Assembly (NCBI RefSeq): GCF_004833285.1 | Contig: NZ_STFG01000005.1 | Span: forward strand, 1-64,000 | DNA from: Lampropedia puyangensis | GTDB taxonomy: Bacteria; Pseudomonadota; Gammaproteobacteria; Burkholderiales; Burkholderiaceae_C | DNA length: 64,000 bases | Reading direction: 5' to 3' | Made by a program: the position numbers and the translations under genes | The notes under the pieces: model-generated | Databases searched by the model: none | What the model saw: the letters and a program-made list of their open reading frames with translations, nothing else | What the model was told of the DNA's origin: nothing | Part shown: in pieces, positions 8,295 through 18,164 of the stretch | How positions within the stretch are numbered: position 1 is the first letter of the stretch | Layout of the letters: every line of letters begins with the position of its first letter

Positions 8295-10595
8295 TTATGG
8301 CTGAGCGACACAGTCGGCGAAGAAGCGTTTGTTGCCATCGGCGTCTTTTTCCATCACTAAACCGTGGATATCGGTTTCGAAACCTGGCAGTTGTTTGGCA
8401 AATTCGCGGGCAAATTTCAGGTAATCCACGATTTTCTTGTTGAAGACCTCCCCAGGAATCAACAGTGGAATACCCGGCGGGTATGGCGTGACCAAACCCA
8501 CAGTGATGCGACCTTCCAAATGGTCGATTTCCACACGTTCAGTCTTGCGGCGGGCAATGTGCGCATAGGCATCAGCAGGGCGCATGGCCGGCGTTAAGTC
8601 AGACAGGTAAATTTCGGTGGTCAGGCGCGCAATATCGTGCTTGGCGTAGAGTTGGTGCACATGCTGGCACAAGTCGCGCAGGCCCATTTTTTCATAGCGG
8701 CGGTGTGCAGCAGAGAACTCCGGCATGATGCGCCAGAGTGGTTGGTTTTTGTCGTAGTCGTCTTTGAATTGCTGCAGCGCAGTCAAAAGCGTGTTCCAGC
8801 GGCCTTTGGTAATGCCAATGGTGAACATGACAAAAAAGCTGTAAAGCCCCGTTTTTTCCACAACCACGCCATGTTCGGCCAAAAATTTGGTCACGATGGA
8901 AGCTGGGATGCCGGTTTTGTCGAACTTGCCATCCAAATCCAAACCTGGCGTAACGATGGTTGCCTTGATCGGATCCAGCATGTTGAAGCCGTCTGCTAGG
9001 TCGCCAAAGCCGTGCCAATTGCTGCTGGCTTTGCGTGACTTGGTGCCGTTGCTGGAGATGATCCAGTCCGCTGAGCGGCCCACTCCTTCTTCGGCGAGCT
9101 TTTCAGGCCCCCACACTTTGAACCACCAGTCGTTCTTGCCAAACTCATCTTCCACCTTGCGCATGGCGCGGCGAAAATCGAGTGCTTCTAAGAGGCTCTC
9201 TTCGACCAGCGCTTCGCCGCCGGGCAACTCCATCATGGCGGCAGCCACATCGCAACTTGCAATGATGCTGTATTGCGGGCTGGTGGAGGTGTGCATCAGA
9301 TAAGCTTCATTGAACAAAGCGAAATCAAGTTTGCGCTCTTGAGAGTCTTGCACCAGTACATGGCTGGCTTGGCTAATGCCGGCTAGCAATTTGTGGATGG
9401 ACTGCGTGGCGTACACCACACTGGTTTTTGGGCGGGCGCGTTTTTTGCCCATGGCATGGTAGGTGCCATAGAAAGGGTTGAATGCGGCGTGTGGCAGCCA
9501 TGCTTCATCAAAATGCAGGTTGTCGACATAGCCGTCGAGCATGCTCTTGATGGTTTCTGTGTTGTAGAGCACGCCGTCATAAGTCGATTGCGTGAGGGTC
9601 AACACACGCGGCTTGATCTCTTTGACGTTGACATCTTTGAGCAGCTCTTTCATCAAGGGGTTGGCCTTGATTTTTTTCTGGATGTTTGCAGGCTCAAATT
9701 CGCTTTTATGGATGGGGCCAATGATGCCAAAGTGGTTGCGTGATGGTTTCAAAAAGACCGGAATAGCGCCGGTCATGATGATGGAGTGCAGGATCGATTT
9801 GTGGCAGTTACGATCGACCACGACCACATCGCCTGGCGCCACATTGTGGTGCCAGACAATTTTGTTGGATGTGCTGGTGCCATTGGTCACGAAGAAGCAA
9901 TGGTCGGCGTTGAAAATGCGAGCAGCATTGCGTTCGCTCTCGCCAATGGCGCCGTTGTGGTCGAGCAGTTGGCCTAGCTCTTCAACTGCGTTACAAACGT
10001 CTGCACGCAGCATGTTTTCGCCGTAGAACTGGTGGTACATCTGCCCAATAGGCGATTTCAGGAAAGCGACGCCACCTGAGTGCCCGGGGCAGTGCCAAGA
10101 ATAGGAACCGTCATCTGCATAGTCCAGCAGGGCTTTGAAGAAGGGCGGCTGTATGCTTTCGAGGTAATTTTTTGCTTCGCGGATGATGTGCTTGGCAACA
10201 AACTCAGGCGTATCTTCAAACATATGGATGAAGCCGTGCAACTCGCGCAGAATGTCATTGGGCAAATGGCGGGCTGTTTTGGTTTCCCCATGGATGTAGA
10301 TGGGCACTTCGTCGTTGCGACGTCGCACTTCTCCGATGAAATCACGCAAGCTCTGAATAACCAGTGGTTCGCCTTCATCGCTGGTGGTCAATTCTTCATC
10401 GTCAATAGACAAAATAAAAGCACTTGCGCGGCTTTGCTGTTGGGCAAATTGGCTCAAGTCGCCATAACTGGTCACACCAACAACTTCAAAGCCTTCTTCC
10501 TCAATGGCATGTGCTAAAGCACGAATTCCTAAGCCGGAGGTGTTTTCAGAGCGATAGTCCTCATCAATGATGATGATGGGAAAGCGGAATTTCAT
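8295..10595 (-). CDS. Biodegradative arginine/lysine/ornithine decarboxylase (fold type I, PLP)
   Basis: A 766-aa decarboxylase of the AdiA/LdcC/CadA group, which removes CO2 from a basic amino acid. Domains: an N-terminal wing resembling a response-regulator fold (about 1-130), a PLP core and a C-terminal domain. The PLP lysine is Lys402 in ATQSIHKLLAG. Other core blocks are CPGHSGGVAFLKSP, VVVDRNCHKSILH and LHFDEAW, with PYPPGIPLLIPGE at the C-terminus. The WHGF and MLDPIK blocks look closest to arginine decarboxylase, but I cannot fix the substrate. No antiporter gene is adjacent, so an acid-resistance role is not shown. GGGAGTG precedes ATG 10595. Confidence 0.92.
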   Translation of the reverse strand: MKFRFPIIIIDEDYRSENTSGLGIRALAHAIEEEGFEVVGVTSYGDLSQFAQQQSRASAFILSIDDEELTTSDEGEPLVIQSLRDFIGEVRRRNDEVPIYIHGETKTARHLPNDILRELHGFIHMFEDTPEFVAKHIIREAKNYLESIQPPFFKALLDYADDGSYSWHCPGHSGGVAFLKSPIGQMYHQFYGENMLRADVCNAVEELGQLLDHNGAIGESERNAARIFNADHCFFVTNGTSTSNKIVWHHNVAPGDVVVVDRNCHKSILHSIIMTGAIPVFLKPSRNHFGIIGPIHKSEFEPANIQKKIKANPLMKELLKDVNVKEIKPRVLTLTQSTYDGVLYNTETIKSMLDGYVDNLHFDEAWLPHAAFNPFYGTYHAMGKKRARPKTSVVYATQSIHKLLAGISQASHVLVQDSQERKLDFALFNEAYLMHTSTSPQYSIIASCDVAAAMMELPGGEALVEESLLEALDFRRAMRKVEDEFGKNDWWFKVWGPEKLAEEGVGRSADWIISSNGTKSRKASSNWHGFGDLADGFNMLDPIKATIVTPGLDLDGKFDKTGIPASIVTKFLAEHGVVVEKTGLYSFFVMFTIGITKGRWNTLLTALQQFKDDYDKNQPLWRIMPEFSAAHRRYEKMGLRDLCQHVHQLYAKHDIARLTTEIYLSDLTPAMRPADAYAHIARRKTERVEIDHLEGRITVGLVTPYPPGIPLLIPGEVFNKKIVDYLKFAREFAKQLPGFETDIHGLVMEKDADGNKRFFADCVAQP

Positions 10596-10784
10596 GGGGT
10601 GACACTCCCGAAAAAAGCTGCCAGTTCAGGCCAAAATGGAAGGCCGCCCGCAGATGCCAAAGACATGTGCGGGCGGAAATGCGCGAAGTGTAATCAAATC
10701 GTGTGGCAGATGCATGAAAAAACGCCAAAACATATCACTTCAGCAAGGCATTCAAGTGACTTTTGATGATGAATAGGCGGTGTT

Positions 10785-11681
10785 TTAGCCCAAACTAGGT
10801 TCTTCGCCTCCAAGGGCTTCAATCAATTGTGGGATGAGCTGGCTTAACTCTCCTGTCGTCAATGCCACATCGGCATCAAAATGGTCGTCATTTTTGTCTT
10901 TGTCTTCGTGTACAGCATCACTGAACGCGAGTTTTTTTACTTGGAGTGTCTCGGTGAGTACCAATTGGCAGCGGTCGGACCAGCCCAGAGACAGCCGGGT
11001 AGGGCGTTTTCCTGCTTGTAGGTGTCCGCGGATTTCCTCAATCTCCAAGGAGTGTCGTGCATAACGGACACTGGCTTTGGTGTCATCAACAGCTTTGAGT
11101 TCGCACTCATCCCCTAGGCTGAATGCGCCCGGCGCGCTCTGGTCTTCGAGCCAGGCGGTCATGGCTGTTGCCGGGCTTTCTTGTGTCTGCAAAATTTTGG
11201 GAATGAAACCGGGCAATTGTTCAACCAACGCTGTGAGGATTTCATCGGCTTTTTGTGGGCTGCTGGCGTCGATCACCAAGAAGCCTTGTTTGATATCAAT
11301 CCAAACCCAATGGCCTTGGGTTTTGGTAAAGGCCATTGGGAGCAGGCTTAGGCGGGCTTCGTCTTTGAGATCTCGTAATTCTTTACGACCCGGCTTACGC
11401 CCTGTTTGGGCCTCAATTTGCAGGCTTTTTTCATTGACTTGCGCATCTACTACAGATGCAGGCAATATTTTTGTTTCCGTGACGTGGCGCAAGATCCATT
11501 GACCATTGATGGATTCGACCATTGGTGCATGGGGCTGGCCACGGGGCGCAACCCAGCCTAGTGCGCGTTCTTGCGTCGGGGTGCAAGGGGTGAATGGATG
11601 GGCCTCAAGGGCCTGGGTGGCGGCGGTAAGGTCTGGCGACCAACTCGAAGCAATGCGGTAGATCAGTAGGTTTTTAAACAA
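10785..11681 (-). CDS. rdgC: Recombination-associated protein RdgC
   Basis: A 298-aa RdgC, the usual length. It starts MFKNLLIYRI as RdgC proteins do, and carries RALGWVAPRG, LRDLKDEARLSLLPMAF and RPTRLSLGWSDRC. RdgC forms a ring-shaped dimer on double-stranded DNA and moderates RecA loading. It is a single gene with 103 bases to the next plus-strand ATG region. The C-terminus (GGEEPSLG) is acidic. Confidence 0.94.
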   Translation of the reverse strand: MFKNLLIYRIASSWSPDLTAATQALEAHPFTPCTPTQERALGWVAPRGQPHAPMVESINGQWILRHVTETKILPASVVDAQVNEKSLQIEAQTGRKPGRKELRDLKDEARLSLLPMAFTKTQGHWVWIDIKQGFLVIDASSPQKADEILTALVEQLPGFIPKILQTQESPATAMTAWLEDQSAPGAFSLGDECELKAVDDTKASVRYARHSLEIEEIRGHLQAGKRPTRLSLGWSDRCQLVLTETLQVKKLAFSDAVHEDKDKNDDHFDADVALTTGELSQLIPQLIEALGGEEPSLG

Positions 11682-11857
11682 AACAATAGGTCCTTGCGAT
11701 GGTCATGCACTGGTAGCGGTGGCAGTTCGTGCATGGGTGGGCAATGTCTGATTATCACCGCTTCGTGTTGCAATGCATGGACTGCGACTTCTTCAAGAGG
11801 CTTGGTGTGCAGTATGCTCAGAGGATTATTTCTATTGCGTTATACGAGGAGTGACCA

Positions 11858-12198
11858 TGTCAGCGCTACCAGCTTGCCCCCAGTGCAGTTCAACATTTGT
11901 GTATGAGGATGGTTCTTTACTGGTTTGTCCAGAATGCGCCCATGAGTGGTCTAGTGTGGACGTTGTTGATGAAGCAGAGGAGCTTCAGGTAGTCAAAGAT
12001 GCCGTGGGGAATGTGCTGCAAGATGGCGATGCTGTGACCGTGGTCAAGGACTTGAAAATCAAGGGCTCCTCAACAGTGGTAAAGGTAGGCACTAAGGTTC
12101 GTAGCATCCGCTTAGTAGATGGGGATCACAATATCGACTGCAAGATTGATGGAATTGGTCCGATGCAGCTCAAATCTGAATTTGTTAAGAAAGCTTGA
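11858..12198 (+). CDS. yjdM: YjdM (PhnA-type) zinc ribbon protein
   Basis: A 113-aa protein with an N-terminal zinc ribbon (CPQC at residues 7-10, CPEC at 24-27) followed by the SH3-like PhnA domain ([15 protein letters not shown], then [11 protein letters not shown] and [20 protein letters not shown]). Despite the old name PhnA it is not thought to be a phosphonate hydrolase; its role is unclear. ATG 11858 follows GAGGAG. The longer reading from 11773 is not conserved. Confidence 0.93.
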
Positions 12199-12232
12199 TG
12201 TACTCGCCGCAGCGAGCCACGCGTGCCAATAT

Positions 12233-12580
12233 TCAGTAAGTCGGCACAGAAGAGTCAACCGTGGCAGACCATGCGTCGATTCCGCCCACAATGTTGGCGA
12301 GTGTAGAGAAACCGTTGGTGTGCAGGAAGTTGGCCACATTCTGGCTACGTACACCATGGTGGCAGAGCAGGGCAGTGGGGCGATCCGGGTCAAGGTGGTT
12401 CAGGGCACTAGGAATCTCACCCATAGGCAATTGCTTTAATTCACACGAAGCGAGAGGTTCAATGCTGGCGATTGCCCATTCCCAAGGCTCACGCACATCA
12501 ATGATGAGAGGCTTTTCATCAGATGCTGCGTGGTTCTGAGCCCATCGCAATAGGTTCTGTGGTGTGATTTGTTCAATCAT
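12233..12580 (-). CDS. Single-domain rhodanese-like sulfurtransferase
   Basis: A 115-aa rhodanese domain (GlpE/PspE size). LIIDVREPWEW begins the fold, and Cys73 in CHHGVRS is the persulfide-forming residue, followed by FSTLANIVGGIDAWS. The loop CHHGVRS differs from thiosulfate-type CxxGxR only in its His residues and is common in stand-alone rhodaneses. The sulfur donor and acceptor are unknown. It is transcribed convergently to yjdM, 34 bases away. Confidence 0.9.
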   Translation of the reverse strand: MIEQITPQNLLRWAQNHAASDEKPLIIDVREPWEWAIASIEPLASCELKQLPMGEIPSALNHLDPDRPTALLCHHGVRSQNVANFLHTNGFSTLANIVGGIDAWSATVDSSVPTY

Positions 12581-12891
12581 GGCTGCGGTTGTCTATTTGA
12601 GGAGGTTGGGATTTTCCCTAGCTAGGCGTGAGGAAAGGGTAATGAATCACAATGGTATGGCTTTTTAATTCGGAGAGTTTAGCCCCATTCGTACACTGAT
12701 TTTGATGTGACAGCGGCACATTCAATGTTCTAGTCCTGTGCAAACAGTTGCGGTTGGCATGTGCTGCACGGGGTTTACGCTATTCTTGCAACTGTTTTAT
12801 AGCGTCAAGCGGTTTGCGCATATTTGATCTGTTCGATAGACCGCATGACAATTTTTTTCATGCGCATTGCTTTAGATGCGCAATCGTTTTT
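12581..12891. other. Divergent region between rhodanese gene and folA
   Basis: About 310 bases. The frame of folA stays open back to 12748, but the residues before 12892 do not resemble dihydrofolate reductase. The promoters of both genes must lie here; I see none that I can defend, and no RNA gene. Confidence 0.4.
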
Positions 12892-13428
12892 ATGACATCT
12901 TCACGTTCACCACGTATTGCATTAATTGCTGCATTGACGCGTAATCTTACTATTGGCCGCAGTGGAGGGATGCCGTGGCATCTGCCACAAGATTTGCGCC
13001 ACTTTAAGGAAAAGACGATGGGCAGCCGGATGATTATGGGAAGCCGCACTTGGGCGTCTCTGCCCGGATTATTGCCAGGTCGTGAGCATGTGGTGGTTTC
13101 CTCTCGTGCCTTGGAGTTGCCGGGGCAGGTCATTTTGGTCTCTAGCCTTGAACAGGCTTTGGCTTTGCCAAGCAGATCAGAGGCAAAAGACGGGGCTGAG
13201 ACGGTGTTTGTGATTGGTGGTGGCCAGGTGTATGCCCAAGCCTTGCCATTCGCGACGGACTTGTACTTGACAGAAATCCATACTGATATCGAAGGGGATA
13301 CCCACTTCCCTGCATGGAATAAATCTGATTTTGTTGAGCAAAGTCGCCAGTCGCATAGTGCCCCCTTGGAGAAGGATGGGCCTGCAGTGCCATTCGATTT
13401 TGTGCATTACAAACGCCATGCGACGTAA
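12892..13428 (+). CDS. folA: Dihydrofolate reductase
   Basis: A 178-aa enzyme that reduces dihydrofolate with NADPH. Conserved parts: ALIAALTRNLTIGRSGGMPWHLPQD, where the acidic active-site residue is the Asp after PQ, then FKEKTMGSRMIMGSRTW, LPGREHVVVSS and VIGGGQVYAQALP. The C-terminus DGPAVPFDFVHYKR is normal. The ATG at 12892 has no clear ribosome binding site, so the start is the least certain part. It lies 63 bases before coaD on the same strand. Confidence 0.93.
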   Translation: MTSSRSPRIALIAALTRNLTIGRSGGMPWHLPQDLRHFKEKTMGSRMIMGSRTWASLPGLLPGREHVVVSSRALELPGQVILVSSLEQALALPSRSEAKDGAETVFVIGGGQVYAQALPFATDLYLTEIHTDIEGDTHFPAWNKSDFVEQSRQSHSAPLEKDGPAVPFDFVHYKRHAT

Positions 13429-13491
13429 TTGAGTGCATGCCTTCTGGGCCTATAGATTTCTCGACAATTTTGGTTTTTAGGGGGATGCGCT

Positions 13492-13998
13492 ATGTCTGCC
13501 TCAATTCTGGCTATTTTTCCAGGAACATTCGATCCTATTACGCGTGGGCATGAGGAGATGATTCGCCGTGCCGCACGCATGTTTGATCGTTTTATCGTCG
13601 CGGTTGCTGCGGGGCACCACAAGAAGACACTGTTTACGCTAGAAGAGCGTATGGATATGGTGCGCTCTGTATTTTCTGATTTGCCACATCTCAGTGTGCA
13701 TAGTTTTTCAGCATTGATGCGTGATTTTGCGATGGAGCATGGTGCACAAGTGATGGTGCGTGGCGTGCGTGGCGTGACGGATTTTGACTATGAAGTGCAG
13801 CTAGCCGGCATGAATCGAAAACTGATGCCTGAGGTGGAGACCATCTTCATGACGCCGAGCGAGCGCTATCAATATGTCAGCAGTACCTATGTGCGAGAGA
13901 TTGCGACACTTGAAGGCGACGTAGAGCAATTTGTTTCGCCACAGGTGCACCAGCGGCTCTTGGCGCGCGTGAAAGAGCGTCAGCAGACAGCAGGCTGA
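13492..13998 (+). CDS. coaD: Phosphopantetheine adenylyltransferase
   Basis: A 168-aa enzyme of CoA synthesis that joins AMP from ATP to 4'-phosphopantetheine. The nucleotidyltransferase motif TFDPITRGHEE (T/HxGH) and the C-terminal SSTYVREIA are both present. AGGGGG sits upstream of ATG 13492. Its last 19 bases overlap the end of the convergent zinc peptidase gene. Confidence 0.96.
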   Translation: MSASILAIFPGTFDPITRGHEEMIRRAARMFDRFIVAVAAGHHKKTLFTLEERMDMVRSVFSDLPHLSVHSFSALMRDFAMEHGAQVMVRGVRGVTDFDYEVQLAGMNRKLMPEVETIFMTPSERYQYVSSTYVREIATLEGDVEQFVSPQVHQRLLARVKERQQTAG

Positions 13999-15206
13999 TC
14001 GGGGAGAGTCGCTCTGTTTTTTTGATGGGCGTACCGACGGATGGCGTTGTGCACAAAGCCTAGTTTTTGCAGAACAGGTGACGAGAGTGCAAACGGATAG
14101 GCATCGTTATGCCCTAGGCTGCGATTGAGACTGTTGAGCACTAAAGAGATGCCCATACTTTGATTCAATAGGTGGCTAATGTCTTGCGGTGAATCATCCT
14201 GTGGCGCTTGTGCGAAGGTGGTGAACGGATTTTCTACCTGTGTGCAAAGCACTCCTTGCGTACCATGTATTGCGAATTGAAGCTGATAACTAGAAGCGGT
14301 TTCCTGTAAATCGATCAAATGCAGGTAGTGTGCCCAAGTTTCAGCCCAATCCTCCCAAGGGTGGGCTGAAGCATAACTGCTGACATAGTTGTTTTGCCAG
14401 TCCCCTTGAGGAGTTTGGTAGTGCTGCTGTAGTGCTTGGCTATAGTCCAGCCGTTCATCGCCAAACAGCAGTCGAAATTTTGCAAGCGCCCATTCGTCAC
14501 GGATGAAAAATTGATCCCAGTAGAAATGGCCTACTTCATGACGTAAATGCCCCAAGAGGGTTCGATAGGGCTCGTGTAGGTTGATGCGTCTACGCGTGCG
14601 TTCTGCGTCATCAGCTTCGGCAATATTGAGCGTAATCAAACCGTTTGCATGCCCGGTCATTACAGGGTCCTGACCCTCTATATCTTCAAGAAAATCGTAT
14701 TTAGGGGGGTGTTGGGTATTTTTCAGCCCTAGCTTGGCCAGTGAGTAAAACAAGCGTCGTTTAGCATTTTCAATGGTAATCCACGCATGAAGGTTGCTGA
14801 GGTTCGATAGATTTGGAATAGTTTCCGTCTGTCTGCATGAGAGGCAGTAGTCATGCGAATCAGAGGCTGCAAGGAGAAAGTTGCATCCGTGCGCGTCGAT
14901 ATGGTTTTTGCAAAACTTATAACCTCCCACAGGTTGTTGCGTATGGATTTGAAAACCCATCGCATTGTTGAGTTGCCAGTGTGACTGAACGATAAGGGGC
15001 GAATCACCAACAGGCGCAGTAGGCGCCGTCGTATCGTTTACTGCATCTTCTAAATTGAGGGCGCTTGGATGAGGTGCCTCAATAGATTGCAGCGCGAGCA
15101 GAGTGAGCGACTCTGGATCAAATCCAAGTGGGCTGCCGCAATTGACGCAAACTTGGCTATCAAAGAAAACCAAATTGGCGCATTGTGTGCATTGAAACGT
15201 TTGCAT
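13980..15206 (-). CDS. Putative zinc-binding metallopeptidase with N-terminal zinc ribbon
   Basis: A 408-aa protein. The N-terminus has a zinc ribbon (CTQC at 6-9, CVNC at 20-23) and further cysteines around residues 100-130. The peptidase part contains LRHEVGHFYWD, an HExxH-type motif, and DWAETWAHYLHLID, which may give the third ligand. This matches the family annotated as putative zinc-binding metallo-peptidase (DUF2248/DUF4157-like size). The substrate is unknown. No signal peptide is seen, so it is probably cytoplasmic. The 19-bp tail overlap with coaD is convergent. Confidence 0.85.
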   Translation of the reverse strand: MQTFQCTQCANLVFFDSQVCVNCGSPLGFDPESLTLLALQSIEAPHPSALNLEDAVNDTTAPTAPVGDSPLIVQSHWQLNNAMGFQIHTQQPVGGYKFCKNHIDAHGCNFLLAASDSHDYCLSCRQTETIPNLSNLSNLHAWITIENAKRRLFYSLAKLGLKNTQHPPKYDFLEDIEGQDPVMTGHANGLITLNIAEADDAERTRRRINLHEPYRTLLGHLRHEVGHFYWDQFFIRDEWALAKFRLLFGDERLDYSQALQQHYQTPQGDWQNNYVSSYASAHPWEDWAETWAHYLHLIDLQETASSYQLQFAIHGTQGVLCTQVENPFTTFAQAPQDDSPQDISHLLNQSMGISLVLNSLNRSLGHNDAYPFALSSPVLQKLGFVHNAIRRYAHQKNRATLPDQPAVC

Positions 15207-15410
15207 AATGCCCCTAGAGCAACCCTACAAGGGGTTAATAAAGCAGTGGGACTGGCATCAGACTCAACAAAAGCAACGTGCATTGCCGCATTAGCACAGC
15301 CGCTGCACATTGCGCGCTCAACTACACACGTAAATGTTGAAGATCGGTGAGTCCCTTACAGTGCTCAATAGCCTATGTTGAGGCAAGAAACAGCCTGCAT
15401 ATAGATGTTA

Positions 15411-15707
15411 TTAATGCACAACGACAGGATGTTGAGCCAGTCCGGTATAGCTGTCCAGTGTGTCTTCCACTTCTTCTTGAGTTGGTGTATTGCGTTGCCA
15501 CTCTTGAATTTGGGCATGAAACACCTCAGCCCAACTCCCATCTAGATAAACTTCGCGTCCGGAGCGTTTGTCGACGATTTCAAAGCCATGCCGTACGAGA
15601 TTGTGCTCAGGCTTGGGCTCCCATAAAGAGTCTGCTTGCAATGGGTTGGGAATATCCTGCTGCATATGCACGACTGAAAAAGCTTCAGAGTCATACAAAG
15701 TATTCAT
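15411..15707 (-). CDS. DUF3567 family protein
   Basis: A 98-aa protein of unknown function. It contains HGFEIVDKRSGREVYLDGSW and a C-terminus DTLDSYTGLAQHPVVVH, which match the DUF3567 family of betaproteobacteria. ATG 15707 has an excellent GGAGGA ribosome binding site; a longer frame to 15827 is not supported. Neighbours give no hint of function. Confidence 0.85.
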   Translation of the reverse strand: MNTLYDSEAFSVVHMQQDIPNPLQADSLWEPKPEHNLVRHGFEIVDKRSGREVYLDGSWAEVFHAQIQEWQRNTPTQEEVEDTLDSYTGLAQHPVVVH

Positions 15708-15937
15708 GGAGTCCTCCAATGAGATAGGTTCATTCCACATGGATGGGGGCGTTTGGCTAACTTTCAATAGAACGGAAGTTTGTGGGGCAGGCCCCCAACT
15801 GTGAGCAGTTTTTAACTGTGTTGTCAATAGTGACCAGTATGCACGAAAAATACCAACATTTTCGCGAAGTGCGATGAAGCGTTTTTAAGTACGGCAGCTT
15901 GATTGAAATCGTGCTTTTACGTATGGCTTTATAAAAA

Positions 15938-15959
15938 AAGCCCGGCATATGCCGGGCTT
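15938..15959 (-). terminator. Terminator after the phasin gene
   Basis: A perfect 22-bp palindrome (AAGCCCGGCAT followed by its complement) at 15938-15959. On the minus strand it runs directly into seven T residues, as expected for the phasin gene ending at 16111. Confidence 0.8.
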
Positions 15960-16110
15960 GAAAGGATCCATGAAAATGGTTTCGAAAGGATCCAAGGAGA
16001 CAAAGGTTACCTGCCTTGCAAAGGCGCCACCGCTAGGTTGTGCTAAGTGACTCCGTTCCGGGCAATCGTCTATGCAGGCATTTGTACAAAGCAATGCCTT
16101 GCACTAAATA

Positions 16111-16659
16111 TCAGGAGCGGCGACGTGTGGTGCTTTTGGCTGCGTTCGATGCACTTTCGGTCACGGCGTTGAAATTTGCTTGTGCAACATCAGAAGCTTG
16201 CTTTACCGTTTTTTGCACTGACTCAAAAGCATTGTTGGCTGCGGAAAGAGCACTGCGCACAACGGCGACAGAAGCTTCAGTACCTGCAGGAGCGTTTTTT
16301 GCTGCGCTTTCAACCAAATTGGTCACAGCCTGTTGCGCCTCAGCGGTGCGTTCTTCAACGACTTTGTTAAGCTCCTGACCGCTTTCAGAGGCGATTTCGT
16401 ACAACTGGCGGCTGTAGTTGGAGACTTTTTCAGCCAATGGTTGGAAGATACTCGATTGCAGAGCCGCCAACTCTTGTGCGTCTTTAACCGACAGAACAGC
16501 TTGGCTGTGCTTGGCCGCATCGCTCAAGGCTTCGCGTGAAACCTTGACGTTCAGTTCAATGAGTTTTTCCACGCTGGCAAAAGCTTTGTTGGTCAAACCA
16601 AACAATTGCTCGATATTGGCTTTGTGTGCTGCGAGAACTTGTTCTGGGGTCAGTGCCAT
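16111..16659 (-). CDS. Phasin family protein (PHA granule-associated)
   Basis: A 182-aa phasin. The start [20 protein letters not shown] and the block [20 protein letters not shown] are typical of the PhaP family, and the rest is amphipathic helix rich in Ala/Ser/Lys with a basic tail TTRRRS. Phasins coat polyhydroxyalkanoate granules. No pha synthase genes are in the window. GGAG precedes ATG 16659. It has its own terminator at 15938-15959, so it is probably a single, highly expressed unit. Confidence 0.92.
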   Translation of the reverse strand: MALTPEQVLAAHKANIEQLFGLTNKAFASVEKLIELNVKVSREALSDAAKHSQAVLSVKDAQELAALQSSIFQPLAEKVSNYSRQLYEIASESGQELNKVVEERTAEAQQAVTNLVESAAKNAPAGTEASVAVVRSALSAANNAFESVQKTVKQASDVAQANFNAVTESASNAAKSTTRRRS

Positions 16660-16846
16660 GTCAATCTCCAAATTACAAATGGTAAGAGGGGTAATCCATG
16701 CTGCTACTGGGGGATGCCCATTTTTCAGGTCTCATACAACTCATGTTGCGCTGCAGCATGCTTGTGATTATGCACGACGCACCAAATACATGCAATCTTT
16801 TTGTTGCAATGCAGCATTAATTGGATTGCATAGCGCAAAGCCGGCA

Positions 16847-17371
16847 TCATTCAATCGACTTGACAGAGGGTACTAGTGCAAGAAGCTGCTGAAGTGCATG
16901 CTTTGTTGCAGCCTGCCTTATGGATGCACGATCACCATGAAAGACAATTTTCTCGCTGACAGTTTTATTGTATGCAGACCATGCAAACCAAACGGTGCCC
17001 ACAGGCTTGTCGTATGAGCCTCCCCCAGGGCCGGCAATACCGGTAATGGCAACGCTGAAGTGCGCGTTTGAATGGATGATTGCGCCGTGGGCCATGGCCC
17101 GCGCAACGGGCTCGCTGACTGCACCATGCTCCATAATCAATGCGCTCGGCACACCGAGCAGATCCGTTTTGGCGTCGTTGGAGTAGGTCACCATGCCTCG
17201 GTCAAACCACAGACTTGATCCTGCCAGATCAGTGCATGAGGCTGCTACGAGGCCTCCTGTGCAGCTTTCAGCGGTCACCAGCATGGCGTTTTGCGCAATT
17301 AATGCACCAGCCAGATCAGATACTAGCTGTGTAATGGTTGCTATCGTCGTTGGTGGGGAGTTGCTTGTCAT
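16847..17371 (-). CDS. pncC: Nicotinamide-nucleotide amidohydrolase PncC (CinA C-terminal domain)
   Basis: A 174-aa stand-alone CinA C-terminal domain. It converts NMN to nicotinate mononucleotide and ammonia. The signature VTAESCTGG (residues 32-40) with the catalytic serine, WFDRGMVTYSN, GAVSEPVARAMA and ITGIAGPGGG are all present. pgpA lies 67 bases upstream on the same strand, a pairing common in betaproteobacteria. Confidence 0.94.
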   Translation of the reverse strand: MTSNSPPTTIATITQLVSDLAGALIAQNAMLVTAESCTGGLVAASCTDLAGSSLWFDRGMVTYSNDAKTDLLGVPSALIMEHGAVSEPVARAMAHGAIIHSNAHFSVAITGIAGPGGGSYDKPVGTVWFAWSAYNKTVSEKIVFHGDRASIRQAATKHALQQLLALVPSVKSIE

Positions 17372-17438
17372 GGCTGCGTTGGATCTAAAGTGATGGAGGT
17401 ACCAGATGTGGTGCCAGGGATAGGCTCAAGATTCGTTT

Positions 17439-18047
17439 TTAGCCTAGCCATTGGTGTAGGACTGCAAGCACGAGGAGACTGCAAAAGGCGGCCACCAAAT
17501 CGTCCCAAATGATTCCCCAAGCCCCACGCCAACCTGTGCCTTTGAAGGTGCTGTCAGCCCATTTGACTGGTTGTGGCTTGGCTGCGTCGAAAAAACGAAA
17601 CAGCAGGAATGCGAGCAGTTGTAACCCAAAAGCACTTGGCCCAAGCAGCCATAACACTAGCCAGAACGCCAGAATTTCGTCCCACACAATGTGACCAGAG
17701 TCAAGCGAGCCTAAAGCATCCGATGTCGCTTTACATGCCCACCAACCAAAAAATAAGGCAGACAGCCAAACAATAGCAATGGTTATATCGTTTCTTTGCG
17801 CTAGAAACAGATTAAAGCTCAGCCAACCCCATGCTGTGCCTACAGTGCCGGGGGCGTATTTACTTAAACCTGAGCCAAAGCCGAGTGCGATCAGTCGGGC
17901 AGGGTGTTTGAGGTCTTGAATGCTTGGAGAACGTTCAATGGAGGCGGTCTGTGAGGCCATGGATGGTGGATTTGAGCGTGAAGTCGTGGGCAGTTTGGGC
18001 GTGCATGCCTGAGGCTGTGTGCGTGTTTGCGAGCTTAGGAATGTCAC
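17439..18047 (-). CDS. pgpA: Phosphatidylglycerophosphatase A
   Basis: A 202-aa membrane phosphatase that makes phosphatidylglycerol from phosphatidylglycerophosphate. The family blocks ALGFGSGLSKYAPGTVGT, DSGHIVWDE and FFDAAKPQPVKWAD are clear, with about four membrane segments between residues 70 and 200. The first 40 residues are Ser/Thr/Pro-rich and not conserved. The GTG at 18047 is the longest start; ATG 17960 is a real alternative, and neither has a good ribosome binding site. It is followed by pncC. Confidence 0.9.
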   Translation of the reverse strand: MTFLSSQTRTQPQACTPKLPTTSRSNPPSMASQTASIERSPSIQDLKHPARLIALGFGSGLSKYAPGTVGTAWGWLSFNLFLAQRNDITIAIVWLSALFFGWWACKATSDALGSLDSGHIVWDEILAFWLVLWLLGPSAFGLQLLAFLLFRFFDAAKPQPVKWADSTFKGTGWRGAWGIIWDDLVAAFCSLLVLAVLHQWLG

Positions 18048-18164
18048 CTATGTTAGAGCGTAAATAGGTGAAAAATGACAATATTCCGTCAGAATGGACT
18101 GTGTTGGAATCAAAGAGACAAGGGCTGCGCTTGGCGCAGCTTTCAATAAAAGGAGTTGAATGGT

